A DNA stretch of 57,125 bases from Propionibacteriaceae bacterium (GTDB lineage Bacteria > Actinomycetota > Actinomycetes > Propionibacteriales > Propionibacteriaceae): contig JAOPXN010000104.1 in the NCBI GenBank assembly GCA_025965155.1, positions 1 to 57,125 of the forward strand. The letters are read 5' to 3'. Within the stretch, counting starts at the first letter, position 1; every line of letters starts with the position of its first letter. The notes under the pieces were generated by a model. That model saw only the letters and a program-made list of their open reading frames with translations, was not told where the DNA came from and made no database searches. Made by a program: the position numbers and the translations under genes. Of this stretch, positions 26,303 to 34,000 are shown in pieces.

Positions 26303-27855
26303 GCTTGCTCCTCTTCCACCGATGTCACGGTGTCGGTGGTTCCCGCGGCGGCTGCCGCTGCTGCTGCTCCCGCGGCGGCTGCCGCATCGGCGGTTTTGGT
26401 GCCGCCCCGTTTGCGCGCCACCCAACCGTTGATATTGCGCTGCTGGCCGCGAGCGACCGCCAGCTGACCGGAGGCGACGTCGCCGGTCACCGTCGACCCG
26501 GCGGCGACGTACGCTCCGTCCCCGATCACGACCGGCGCCACCAGCACCGAGTCGCTGCCCACGAAGCTGTACCGGCCCACCTCGGTGGTGGACTTGGTGA
26601 CGCCGTCGTAGTTCGCGAAGATCGTACCGGCGCCAATGTTGGCACCCTCACCGATCAGCGCATCGCCGGCATACGTGAGATGCGGAACCTTGGCACCGGC
26701 TCCGATTCTGGCGTTCTTGGTCTCCACGAAGGTGCCGATCTTGCCTGCGTCGCCGAGGACGGTGCCCGGCCGCAGGTACGCGAACGGTCCGACGGCGGCG
26801 TCGGCGCCGATGATGCTGAGGGACGCGTGGGTACGGGTCACAGTGGCCCGCTCCCCCACCTCTACATCGACCAGCGTGGTGTCCGGGCCGATCACCGCAC
26901 CACTGGCCACCGACGTGGCACCCTCCAGCGACGTACCGGGCAGCAACGTGACGTCGGTGGAGAGATCGACCGTCGCGTGCACCCAGGTAGTGGCGGGATC
27001 GACCACGGTGACACCGGCCCGCATCCACCGATCCAGGATCCGCCGGTTCATCTCTGCGTTCATCCGGGACAGCTGGACGCGGTCGTTGACGCCCTCGGTC
27101 TGCCAGAGGTCGTCGATCAGGTGGGCGCCGACGGGACGGCCCTCGGCTCGCGCCACACCGATGATGTCGGTGAGATAGAGCTCGTTCTGAGCATTGTTCG
27201 GGGTGATCTGGGTCAGGCCGTGGCGGAGCGCATCCGCGTCGAAGACATAGATGCCGGAGTTGATCTCGGCGATGGCGCGCTCGTCCTCGGAGGCGTCCTT
27301 GTGCTCGACGATCTTCAGTACTGAGTCGTAGGCGTCCCGGACGACGCGGCCGTACCCGGTGGGGTCGGACGCCGTCGCTGTCAGCACCGTCACCGCGTTG
27401 GCGGCGGACCGATGCGCCAACACCAGCTCGGTCAGCGTCTCCGCCGTCAACATCGGTACGTCTGCGTAGGTCACCACGACCTCCCCGTGCAGCTCGCCGA
27501 GACCCTCCAGGCCGCACTGGACGGCGTGAGCGGTTCCCCGCTGCTGATCTTGCACAGCGGTCTGCGCGTGCGGTGCGATCTCGCCCAGGTGCGCCTCCAC
27601 CTGCTCACGCTGGTGCCCGACGACCACAACGAGGTGTTCGGGCTGCATCGCGGTAGCGGCGCTGACCGCGTAGCTCAGCATCGAGTGCCCGGCGACCTCA
27701 TGCAGCAACTTCGACCTGCTGGACTTCATCCGGGTGCCACCGCCCGCGGCGAGCACCACAACTGCGGCGACCTGCGCTTCGGCGGCCCCGGCTGGTGATG
27801 GGCTGTCGGAGGCCGGGGTGGGCTGAACCTGGTTCTGGTCCTGCGGTGCAGACAA
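26299..27855 (-). CDS. glmU: Bifunctional UDP-N-acetylglucosamine pyrophosphorylase / GlcN-1-P acetyltransferase
   Basis: A 518-residue enzyme making UDP-GlcNAc for peptidoglycan. The N-terminal uridyltransferase begins after a ~30-residue Pro/Gln/Ala extension with LAAGGGTRMKSSRSKLLHEVAG; QRGTAHAV, YADVPML and EINSGIYVFD follow. The C-terminal left-handed beta-helix acetyltransferase has FAYLRPGTVLGDAGKIGTFVETKNA, HLTYAGDALIGEGANIGAGTI and NYDG. A C-terminal tail with two alanine runs makes it longer than the usual ~450-495. The TTG at 27855 has GAGGAG six bases upstream; the TTG at 27858 is only three away. Same strand as the tRNA-Gln just upstream. Confidence 0.94.
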   Translation of the reverse strand: MSAPQDQNQVQPTPASDSPSPAGAAEAQVAAVVVLAAGGGTRMKSSRSKLLHEVAGHSMLSYAVSAATAMQPEHLVVVVGHQREQVEAHLGEIAPHAQTAVQDQQRGTAHAVQCGLEGLGELHGEVVVTYADVPMLTAETLTELVLAHRSAANAVTVLTATASDPTGYGRVVRDAYDSVLKIVEHKDASEDERAIAEINSGIYVFDADALRHGLTQITPNNAQNELYLTDIIGVARAEGRPVGAHLIDDLWQTEGVNDRVQLSRMNAEMNRRILDRWMRAGVTVVDPATTWVHATVDLSTDVTLLPGTSLEGATSVASGAVIGPDTTLVDVEVGERATVTRTHASLSIIGADAAVGPFAYLRPGTVLGDAGKIGTFVETKNARIGAGAKVPHLTYAGDALIGEGANIGAGTIFANYDGVTKSTTEVGRYSFVGSDSVLVAPVVIGDGAYVAAGSTVTGDVASGQLAVARGQQRNINGWVARKRGGTKTADAAAAAGAAAAAAAAGTTDTVTSVEEEQA

Positions 27856-27887
27856 CAAATTCTCCTCGCGAGTCGATTCGACAACCG

Positions 27888-27966
27888 CTCCCCGGGTAGG
27901 AGTCGAACCTACGTCGCTAATCCTGATTCAAAGTCAGGCGGGCCCTGCCGACAGACCAACCGGGGA
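27888..27966 (-). tRNA. tRNA-Gln (anticodon UUG)
   Basis: Cloverleaf on the minus strand: acceptor TCCCCGG/CCGGGGA with discriminator G, D-arm GGTC/GGCC, anticodon arm CCTGA-CTTTGAA-TCAGG giving UUG, and T-arm GTAGG-TTCGACT-CCTAC. CCA is not encoded. The length of about 79 nt reflects two bases before the anticodon stem and about nine in the variable region, more than usual for tRNA-Gln. It lies about 30 bases upstream of glmU and may share its promoter. Confidence 0.88.
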
Positions 27967-28096
27967 ATGCATGACCACGTAGATCTCTGCCTCCCCGCGG
28001 AGGTGAGTTTCTGCTGTGGCACGCACGGCCGAACCGGCGATCGGCCAGTGACCAGAGTACGCATCACAAGATTCGCGTGCACCTCGGCTTGTAACC

Positions 28097-28123
28097 TACG
28101 GAACCGTAACCTACGCTTGCGTA
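28097..28123. promoter_or_regulatory. Twin palindromic operator upstream of desaturase gene
   Basis: TACGGAACCGTA (28097-28108) and TACGCTTGCGTA (28112-28123) are each perfect 5-bp-arm palindromes with a 2-base centre, 15 bp apart start to start. A direct repeat GTAACCTACG (28091-28100, 28106-28115) underlies them. They lie 42 bases before the desaturase start. The likely ligand is the TetR regulator encoded just downstream (inference). Confidence 0.65.
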
Positions 28124-28164
28124 AGCAAGGACAACGACAGCTCAACGATGGGAACCCCCAAAAA

Positions 28165-29124
28165 ATGACGCACGCCTCACTTGCCGCACCCGACCTCGAC
28201 GACTCCCTCCTCGCCGCAGAGCCCGAGGAGCGGCTGGGACGGGGAGCCCAGTTCGCCCTGGGCGTTTTCATCATCATCCCGTTTATCGCCCTACTGGGTG
28301 CGATTCCTGCCGCCTGGGGCGGCTGGCTGGGCTGGCGTGACGTAGTTATCTTCACCGTGTTCTACATGGTCTCCGGCATGGGCATCACCGTTGGGTTCCA
28401 TCGCTACTTCACCCACAAGTCCTTCAAACCGAACCGCGGACTGAAGATCGCGCTCGCGATCGCCGGCAGCCTGGCGATCCAGGGCCCGGTGATCCGATGG
28501 GTGGCCGACCACCGCAAGCACCACAAGTTCTCCGACCGGGACGGCGACCCGCACTCCCCTTGGCGCTACGGCACCGACGTCAAGTCGCTGACAAAGGGGC
28601 TGCTCTACGCGCACATGGTCTGGATGTTCAACCCGGAGCAGACTCCCAAGCGGCAGTACGCCCCTGACCTGATGAAGGACAAGGACCTGGTCCGGATCGA
28701 CAAGGCCTTCCCGCTGATTCTGGCCTTCTCGCTGCTGGCGCCGGCCATCATCGGCGGCCTGTGGACGATGAGCTGGCAGGGCGCGCTGACTGCCTTCTTC
28801 TGGGGTTCCCTGGTCCGGATCAGCCTGCTGCACCACGTGACCTGGTCGATCAACTCGATCTGTCACACCTTTGGCGCCCGGCCTTTCAAGAGCCGGGACA
28901 AGTCGGGCAACGTCTGGTGGCTGGCCGTGCTCAGCCACGGCGAGAGCTGGCACAACCTGCACCACGCCGACCCGACCTGCGCGCGCCACGGCGTGCTGCC
29001 CGGTCAGGTTGATACCTCGGCTCGGATGATCTGGCTGTTCGAGAAGTTCGGTTGGGCCCGCGACGTCCGCTGGCCGGTGGCGGAGCGGGTGGCGGCCCGG
29101 CGGGTGGCCAACACTCTTGGCTGA
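28165..29124 (+). CDS. Membrane acyl-CoA desaturase (DesA3-like)
   Basis: A 319-residue integral membrane di-iron enzyme. The three histidine boxes are intact and in order: HRYFTH, HRKHH (in ADHRKHHKF) and HNLHH (in SWHNLHH). Hydrophobic pairs of helices separate them (FALGVFIIIPFIALLGAIPAAWGG; VVIFTVFYMVSGMGITVGF; AFPLILAFSLLAPAIIGGLW). The family introduces a delta-9 double bond into stearoyl/palmitoyl-CoA, using an oxidoreductase not present here. The ATG at 28165 is the first in-frame methionine fitting the family; its ribosome site is weak. The downstream TetR gene follows immediately and probably regulates it. Confidence 0.9.
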   Translation: MTHASLAAPDLDDSLLAAEPEERLGRGAQFALGVFIIIPFIALLGAIPAAWGGWLGWRDVVIFTVFYMVSGMGITVGFHRYFTHKSFKPNRGLKIALAIAGSLAIQGPVIRWVADHRKHHKFSDRDGDPHSPWRYGTDVKSLTKGLLYAHMVWMFNPEQTPKRQYAPDLMKDKDLVRIDKAFPLILAFSLLAPAIIGGLWTMSWQGALTAFFWGSLVRISLLHHVTWSINSICHTFGARPFKSRDKSGNVWWLAVLSHGESWHNLHHADPTCARHGVLPGQVDTSARMIWLFEKFGWARDVRWPVAERVAARRVANTLG

Positions 29125-29158
29125 GGCACACTCTGCTGGGAAGGCAGGCGCAGCTCGG

Positions 29159-29815
29159 GTGGTGGAACCGCGCGAGCCGACCCGAGCCCGCCGACCTGGA
29201 CGGGTCCGGATGACGAGTGCGGAACGCCGGGAGCAGCTGATCGCCGTCTCGCGGTCCCTGTTCGCCGAGAGGGGCTTCGAAGGCACCTCGGTCGAGGAGA
29301 TCGCCGCCAAGGCGGAGGTCAGCAAGCCGGTCGTCTACGAGCACTTCGGCGGCAAGGAGGGCCTGTATGCGGTGGTGGTGGACCGCGAGGTACGCACCAT
29401 GCTGGACGGCATCCGCGGCTCGCTGACCTCCGGCCGGCAGCGGGAGCTGATCGAGCAAGCAGCGCTGGCGCTGCTGGACTACATCGAGAACAACACAGAC
29501 GGGTTTCGGATCCTCGTCCGCGACTCCTCGGTGGGCAGCGCCGGCGGGTCCTTCGCCAGCATCCTCAGCGACGTGGCCTCCCGGGTTGAAGGCATCCTGG
29601 TCGACGAGTTCAAGAAACGCGGCCTGGACCCGAAGACGGCTCCCATCTACGCGCAGATGCTGGTCGGAATGGTCGCGCTGACCGGGCAGTGGTGGCTGGA
29701 CGCCCGCCGGCCCAAGAAGCCGGAGGTAGCAGCCCATCTGGTCAACCTGGCCTGGAACGGCTTGTCCCACCTCGAGGCCAAGCCTCAGCTGTTGACCAAC
29801 CCCGGCAAGCGGTAA
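29159..29815 (+). CDS. TetR-family regulator, probably of fatty-acid metabolism
   Basis: About 218 residues. A basic N-terminal tail (EPTRARRPGRVR) precedes a canonical TetR helix-turn-helix: ERREQLIAVSRSLFAERGFE, then TSVEEIAAKAEVSKPVVYEHFGGKEGLY. The C-terminal ligand domain resembles mycobacterial FasR (Rv3208) in TDGFRILVRDS and in the final WNGLSHLE region. Starts at GTG 29159/29162, ATG 29210 or TTG 29117 (overlapping the desaturase stop) are all possible; none has a strong ribosome site. Position directly after an acyl-CoA desaturase and the twin palindromes before that gene suggest it senses acyl-CoA and controls desaturation (inference). Confidence 0.82.
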   Translation: MVEPREPTRARRPGRVRMTSAERREQLIAVSRSLFAERGFEGTSVEEIAAKAEVSKPVVYEHFGGKEGLYAVVVDREVRTMLDGIRGSLTSGRQRELIEQAALALLDYIENNTDGFRILVRDSSVGSAGGSFASILSDVASRVEGILVDEFKKRGLDPKTAPIYAQMLVGMVALTGQWWLDARRPKKPEVAAHLVNLAWNGLSHLEAKPQLLTNPGKR

Positions 29816-29884
29816 GGGCCACCCCGGCTCGCTCGGACCACGGTTCGGCTGCTGGAGTTGCACCCGCCCGGACAATCGCCTTAT

Positions 29885-29920
29885 CGTTCTTCTAGAACGT
29901 TTTAGTAAATCGATCTAGAA
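29885..29920. promoter_or_regulatory. Paired TCTAGAA sites upstream of MFS gene
   Basis: CGTTCT-TCT-AGAACG (29885-29899) contains the 8-bp palindrome TTCTAGAA (29890-29897); TCTAGAA recurs at 29914-29920, 23 bases on. The AT-rich region ends 9 bases before the MFS start at 29930, so these sites overlap its promoter. The binding protein is unknown; the TetR upstream or MarR downstream are candidates. Confidence 0.5.
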
Positions 29921-29929
29921 AAGACGCCG

Positions 29930-31132
29930 ATGACTGCTCTCATCACTTCCCCTGCCACCCAGGCTCCACTCGGCAGCCGCCTGTCCGCAGGTGCGGTGAC
30001 CACGATGTTCGCGGTCAACGGCATGCTGCTCGGCGGGTACGGAGGCTCCCTCCCCTCGCTCCGGGAACGCCTTGACCTCACCGCCACCCAGATCGCGTTG
30101 ATGCTCTTCTGCGGTGGCGTGGCAGGCATCGTCTCAATGCAGATCGGCGGCCGGCTGGCCGACGCTGTCGGCGCGCGGAAGATCGCCCTGGTCGGCCTGC
30201 CGGTGATCATCGCCGCCTGCGTCACCATCGGGCTCGCACCCAGCTTTGCTCTGGCCGTGGTGGGTTCCGTCCTCATCGGCCTCGGGAACGGGGCGATGGA
30301 TGTAGCGATGAACGCGCTCGGCGTACAGGTCGAGCAGGCCCGTCGCAAGCCGATCATGAGCTTCTTCCACGCCTTCTTCTCCCTCGGCAACTTCGCCGGA
30401 GCCGGAGCCGTCCTGCTGATCGCGCTGGCGTTCTCCATCACGGGTGCCGACATCGTTCTGCCTGTCATGATCAGCTTGTCTGTGGTCGCGCTGGGGGTGC
30501 TGGGTCTACTGGTCAAGATCACCCCGGAAGCCGCGGTGGTCGAGCACACAGTGGACGGCGTACGGCGCCGCATCCCGCGGGTCGCCTGGGTGCTGGGCGC
30601 GATGGCGCTGGCATTCGGCCTGGCCGAAGGCACCGCGGTGGACTGGTCCTCGCTGCACGTCACCGACGTCGCCTCGGTTGACTCGACCACCGGCTCGCTC
30701 GGGCTCATCGCAGTCAGCGGCTTCATGGTGGTGATCCGACTGCTCGGCGACCGGCTCGTCACCCGCTTCGGCCGACGCTCAGTGGTCCGCTTCGGTGGCA
30801 TCTGTGCGGCTCTGGGATATCTCGCCGTGACGCTGGTCAGCAGCCTGCCGCTGCTCATCGCTGGCTGGGCCCTGGTCGGTTTCGGGGTCGGCATGATCGC
30901 GCCGCAGGTGTACGCGGTCGCGGGCCACATCGGTGGCGGCCGGGTCCTGGCCGTTGTCGTGACCTTCGGCTACGCGGCGTTCCTGATGGGTCCGGCCGTG
31001 ATCGGCTTCCTCGTTGACCACCTGGGCATTCACCACGCCATGGCTGTCCCCGCGGCACTCAGCGCCGGCATCATCGCACTGGCGGCGACCATGCCGAAGA
31101 GCGACGACGACCTGCACTCCACCGCCAGCTAG
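29930..31132 (+). CDS. MFS transporter
   Basis: A 400-residue protein with about 12 hydrophobic helices and the loop 2-3 MFS motif GGRLADAVGARK. It resembles YbjJ-like major facilitator proteins (GLGNGAMDVAMNALGVQVEQ; SFFHAFFSLGNFAG; GTAVDWSSLHV). The substrate is unknown, probably a small molecule exported or imported by proton coupling. The ATG at 29930 lies directly after paired palindromic sites. The MarR-family gene 50 bases downstream on the same strand suggests drug or metabolite-responsive expression. Confidence 0.82.
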   Translation: MTALITSPATQAPLGSRLSAGAVTTMFAVNGMLLGGYGGSLPSLRERLDLTATQIALMLFCGGVAGIVSMQIGGRLADAVGARKIALVGLPVIIAACVTIGLAPSFALAVVGSVLIGLGNGAMDVAMNALGVQVEQARRKPIMSFFHAFFSLGNFAGAGAVLLIALAFSITGADIVLPVMISLSVVALGVLGLLVKITPEAAVVEHTVDGVRRRIPRVAWVLGAMALAFGLAEGTAVDWSSLHVTDVASVDSTTGSLGLIAVSGFMVVIRLLGDRLVTRFGRRSVVRFGGICAALGYLAVTLVSSLPLLIAGWALVGFGVGMIAPQVYAVAGHIGGGRVLAVVVTFGYAAFLMGPAVIGFLVDHLGIHHAMAVPAALSAGIIALAATMPKSDDDLHSTAS

Positions 31133-31148
31133 CCTCCGCTTCAAACTC

Positions 31149-31176
31149 TCGACATCAAGAGTCTTGACGTTAGACT
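31149..31176 (+). promoter_or_regulatory. Leaderless promoter of marR with palindromic operator between -35 and -10
   Basis: TCGACA (31149-31154, one mismatch to TTGACA), a 16-base spacer and TAGACT (31171-31176) end six bases before the GTG at 31183, so the transcript probably starts at or next to the start codon. The spacer contains the palindrome TCAAGA-G-TCTTGA (31155-31167). A repressor bound there would block RNA polymerase. Confidence 0.65.
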
Positions 31177-31182
31177 TGGGCC

Positions 31183-31719
31183 GTGGCCGAACGGAATGTG
31201 CCCGACCAGGGCCCGCTCGATGAGGTCGACAGCCTCGTCGCGGCTTGGCAGCGGGAACGGCCCGACCTGGACATCGCCCCAATGCAGGTGCTGTCCCGGG
31301 TCACCCGGCTAGCGCACCACCTGGACCGGCGGCGGCGACTGGCCTTCAGCGCCCACGGCCTGGAGTCGTGGGAGTTCGACGTACTGGCAGCTCTGCGCCG
31401 GGCAGGTGCGCCGTACCAGCTGTCCCCCGGTCAGCTGCTCCGGGAGACCATGGTGACCTCGGGCACGATGACCAACCGAGTGGACCGGCTGGCTGCACGC
31501 GGTCTGGTCGGGCGGGAGAACCACCCCGACGATCGGCGTGGGGTCCTGGTGACCCTCACCTTGGCCGGCAAGGCAACGGTGGACGCGGCCTTCTCCGATC
31601 TGATCGCCGCCGAGCATGCCATCCTCGCCGGGTTGCCCGAGGTCGAGCAGGCGTTTTTGACGGGCTGCCTGCGGCAGCTGCTCGCACCCTATGACGAGCG
31701 GGCCACCGGTCAGTTCTAG
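31183..31719 (+). CDS. MarR-family transcriptional regulator
   Basis: A 178-residue regulator. The winged helix-turn-helix is visible: ESWEFDVLAALRRAG, LSPGQLLRETMVTSGTMTNRVDRLAARGLVGRE, and the wing motif HPDDRRGVLVTLTLAGKA. The GTG start follows a TAGACT -10 element by six bases with no ribosome site, indicating a leaderless mRNA. Probably autoregulated through the palindrome in its promoter and linked to the MFS gene upstream. Its TAG stop shares the palindromic CTAG with the stop of the convergent LtrA-like gene. Confidence 0.88.
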   Translation: MAERNVPDQGPLDEVDSLVAAWQRERPDLDIAPMQVLSRVTRLAHHLDRRRRLAFSAHGLESWEFDVLAALRRAGAPYQLSPGQLLRETMVTSGTMTNRVDRLAARGLVGRENHPDDRRGVLVTLTLAGKATVDAAFSDLIAAEHAILAGLPEVEQAFLTGCLRQLLAPYDERATGQF

Positions 31720-32963
31720 CGATCCGCTGGGCTGGCGGGGCTCGCAGGCGTCGCTGGGCTGGCAAGGCCGGCTGGCCCGGCGAAGCCGGCCACGCGTACC
31801 TCAACGGCCACCAGGCAGGCACACACCAGGCCGGCGAGGATCTCCGGCCAGGGCGTGACAGTGGAAAGCAAGATCAACACGACGGCCGCACCGAACGGTA
31901 CGATCGTCCGCGCCGACGGGTCGTGCTGGCGCAGGCTGATCAGCCAGAGTGCCGTGAGCAGCACAGCGGTGGGCGCCGTCACCGCAGCGGCGGACACCCA
32001 GCCGGGAACCTCACTGTGGTGGGTCCAGTAGTCCACCCGCGCCGCCAGCCCGGCACCGATCGCTGCGGCGGCGGCGAAGATGAAGTAGTGCCCGAAACCC
32101 CACATGTAGTCCCCGGCCGAGCCTGCCTCCTTGATCCGCGCAAGCAGGTCGCCCGAGCTGCGAGCGAAGTAGATCCACCACACACTGAAGACGATCAACA
32201 GCCCTGCGACGACGACTTGGAAGACCCCGCGGGTCGCAGTCTGATCATCGTTGAAAGCCTGACTGATCGCCGTAGTGGAGGACAAGATCGTCTCGCCTAG
32301 AACGATGATGTAGAACAGTCCGTACCGCTCGGCGATGTGGTACGGGTGCCACGGAGTCTCACCGGCCCGCTCAGCGAAGATGGGTACCAGCAGCTCGCCC
32401 ACCACCAGCAGCACGAACAGCGGTACCGGCATGGTGTCGAAGAAGACCAACAGCATGGTCCAGCCGACCTGGATGATCACGATGCCGACGGCGTACCGAA
32501 GGCAGGTGACCCGCCGCTGGCGATCATGCCGGGCGGCCCGCAGCCACTGCAGCACCAGCGCGAACCTCATGATCAGATAGCCGATCACCCCGAGCTTGAA
32601 GTCACCGTCGAACATCTCGGTGATCCCGGCCGCCAGCACCAGCGAACCGAAGATCTGCACGATGGTGAGCAGCCGGTAGATGACGTCGTCGTTGTCGTAG
32701 GCGGACGCGAACCAGGTGAAGTTCAGCCACGCCCACCAGATCGCGAAGAACGCCATCGCAAACCCCTGGACGCCCTGGCCGACATGGTTCTCGCTGACGG
32801 CGTGGTGCAGGCCGAGCGCCGCCTGGGCGACGGCGACCACGAAACAGAGGTCCGTCAGCAGCTCCAGTGGCGAAACCGCCCGATGACTCTGGTTCGGGTC
32901 GCGGGGGCGCATAGCCCGTACGATCCGGGCAGAATGCGCGGCGGCAGAGCCCGAGCTGGTCAC
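31716..32963 (-). CDS. Low temperature requirement protein A (LtrA)-like membrane protein
   Basis: A 415-residue polytopic protein with about ten or more hydrophobic helices. Family hallmarks are SPLELLTDLCFVVAVAQ near the N-terminus, FAIWWAWLNFTWFASAYDNDD and HIAERYGLFYIIVLGETI. The function of bacterial LtrA homologues is poorly defined; the Listeria founder was linked to growth at low temperature. The C-terminal tail is low-complexity (GLASPATPASPASPADR) and arises from a local DNA repeat (about 31720-31795). GTG start at 32963. Its stop overlaps that of marR inside CTAG. Confidence 0.85.
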   Translation of the reverse strand: MTSSGSAAAHSARIVRAMRPRDPNQSHRAVSPLELLTDLCFVVAVAQAALGLHHAVSENHVGQGVQGFAMAFFAIWWAWLNFTWFASAYDNDDVIYRLLTIVQIFGSLVLAAGITEMFDGDFKLGVIGYLIMRFALVLQWLRAARHDRQRRVTCLRYAVGIVIIQVGWTMLLVFFDTMPVPLFVLLVVGELLVPIFAERAGETPWHPYHIAERYGLFYIIVLGETILSSTTAISQAFNDDQTATRGVFQVVVAGLLIVFSVWWIYFARSSGDLLARIKEAGSAGDYMWGFGHYFIFAAAAAIGAGLAARVDYWTHHSEVPGWVSAAAVTAPTAVLLTALWLISLRQHDPSARTIVPFGAAVVLILLSTVTPWPEILAGLVCACLVAVEVRVAGFAGPAGLASPATPASPASPADR

Positions 32964-33050
32964 TTCAGCAGCGTAACCAGCGCTCCCCGACCGGTCACCG
33001 GCGCCGCGACACGCCGCCCGGAGGCGGGAGGAGGGACCAGTCGGCGGTTG

Positions 33051-33983
33051 TTAGGTGATCAGGCGGGCGCCGGGGACTGGGCCGACCACGCGCCGGACTG
33101 CCCGGCAGACGCCGTCGGCACTGAGGGCGACGCTGAGGTCGACGGCCGCGGTCTCGCTTGCCACCAGGAACGCGCAGGTCGGTCCGGACCCGGAGACGAC
33201 GGCACCCAGCGCGCCGTACTCCATCCCGGCGTCGAGGACCTGCTGGAGCCTCGGCTGCAGATTCAGCGCTGCCGGCTGCAGGTCGTTCACCAGCTCGGGG
33301 CCGACCTGGGTCGCGTCACCGCTGCGCAGCGCGTTCATCAGGCCGGCGGGTACCTCCAGCGGATGGGTCCCTGACGGCTGGAGCTCGTCGAACCGCCGGT
33401 AGACCGCCGGCGTGGACAGCCCGTGGTGACCGAAGGCCAGCACCCAGTGGTAGCTGCCGCGGGCCAGGGCGGGTACGAGCTCCTCGCCCCGGCCACTGCC
33501 TACCGCGGTCCCGCCCAGCATGGCGAACGGCACGTCGCTGCCCAGCTCCGCAGCGAGCTCCCGCAGCTTCGCGGGAGGGAGGTCGAGGTCCCACAGGACG
33601 GCGCAGGCCACCAGCGCGGCCGCTCCGTTGGACGACCCACCGGCCAGGCCGCCGGCCACCGGGATGGACTTCTTGATCGACAACGCCACCCCGAGGGAGT
33701 CCTGCTGACCGTACGTATCGGCCAGCAGGCGCGCGGCCCGGATGGCCAGGTTCTGATCGTCGAGCGGGACGGTGTCGGCGCCTTCACCGGACACGGTGAC
33801 CTCGAACCGGTCGGGTTCGGCCCATTCGGCTTGGACCTCGTCAAATAGCGACACCGCCTGGAACACCGTGGCCAGCGGATGGAACCCGTCGTCTCGCGGC
33901 GGGCCGACCTTCAGGGCCAGGTTGATCTTCGCCGGCACCCGGACACGGACGGAGACGGGGTTCGGTGGGACGGGAGCAACCAC
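33051..33983 (-). CDS. ispE: 4-diphosphocytidyl-2-C-methyl-D-erythritol kinase
   Basis: A 310-residue GHMP kinase phosphorylating CDP-methylerythritol in the MEP isoprenoid pathway. Motifs: VRVPAKINLALKVG at the start, the ATP loop PVAGGLAGGSSNGAAAL, GSDVPFAMLGGTAVGSGRGE and the C-terminal GAVVSGSGPTCAFLV. Length is normal. It follows ksgA on the same strand with an 18-base gap, in the conserved rpfB-ksgA-ispE order of actinobacteria. GTG or ATG at the predicted start gives MVAPVPPNPVSVRV. Confidence 0.94.
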   Translation of the reverse strand: MVAPVPPNPVSVRVRVPAKINLALKVGPPRDDGFHPLATVFQAVSLFDEVQAEWAEPDRFEVTVSGEGADTVPLDDQNLAIRAARLLADTYGQQDSLGVALSIKKSIPVAGGLAGGSSNGAAALVACAVLWDLDLPPAKLRELAAELGSDVPFAMLGGTAVGSGRGEELVPALARGSYHWVLAFGHHGLSTPAVYRRFDELQPSGTHPLEVPAGLMNALRSGDATQVGPELVNDLQPAALNLQPRLQQVLDAGMEYGALGAVVSGSGPTCAFLVASETAAVDLSVALSADGVCRAVRRVVGPVPGARLIT

Positions 33984-34000
33984 CCCCCGAGGCTATTGCC

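Noticed and set aside
31716-31800. Mobile element at the LtrA C-terminus because of local repeats
   Set aside because: The repeats only encode a low-complexity Ser/Pro/Ala tail; no inverted ends or transposase are present.
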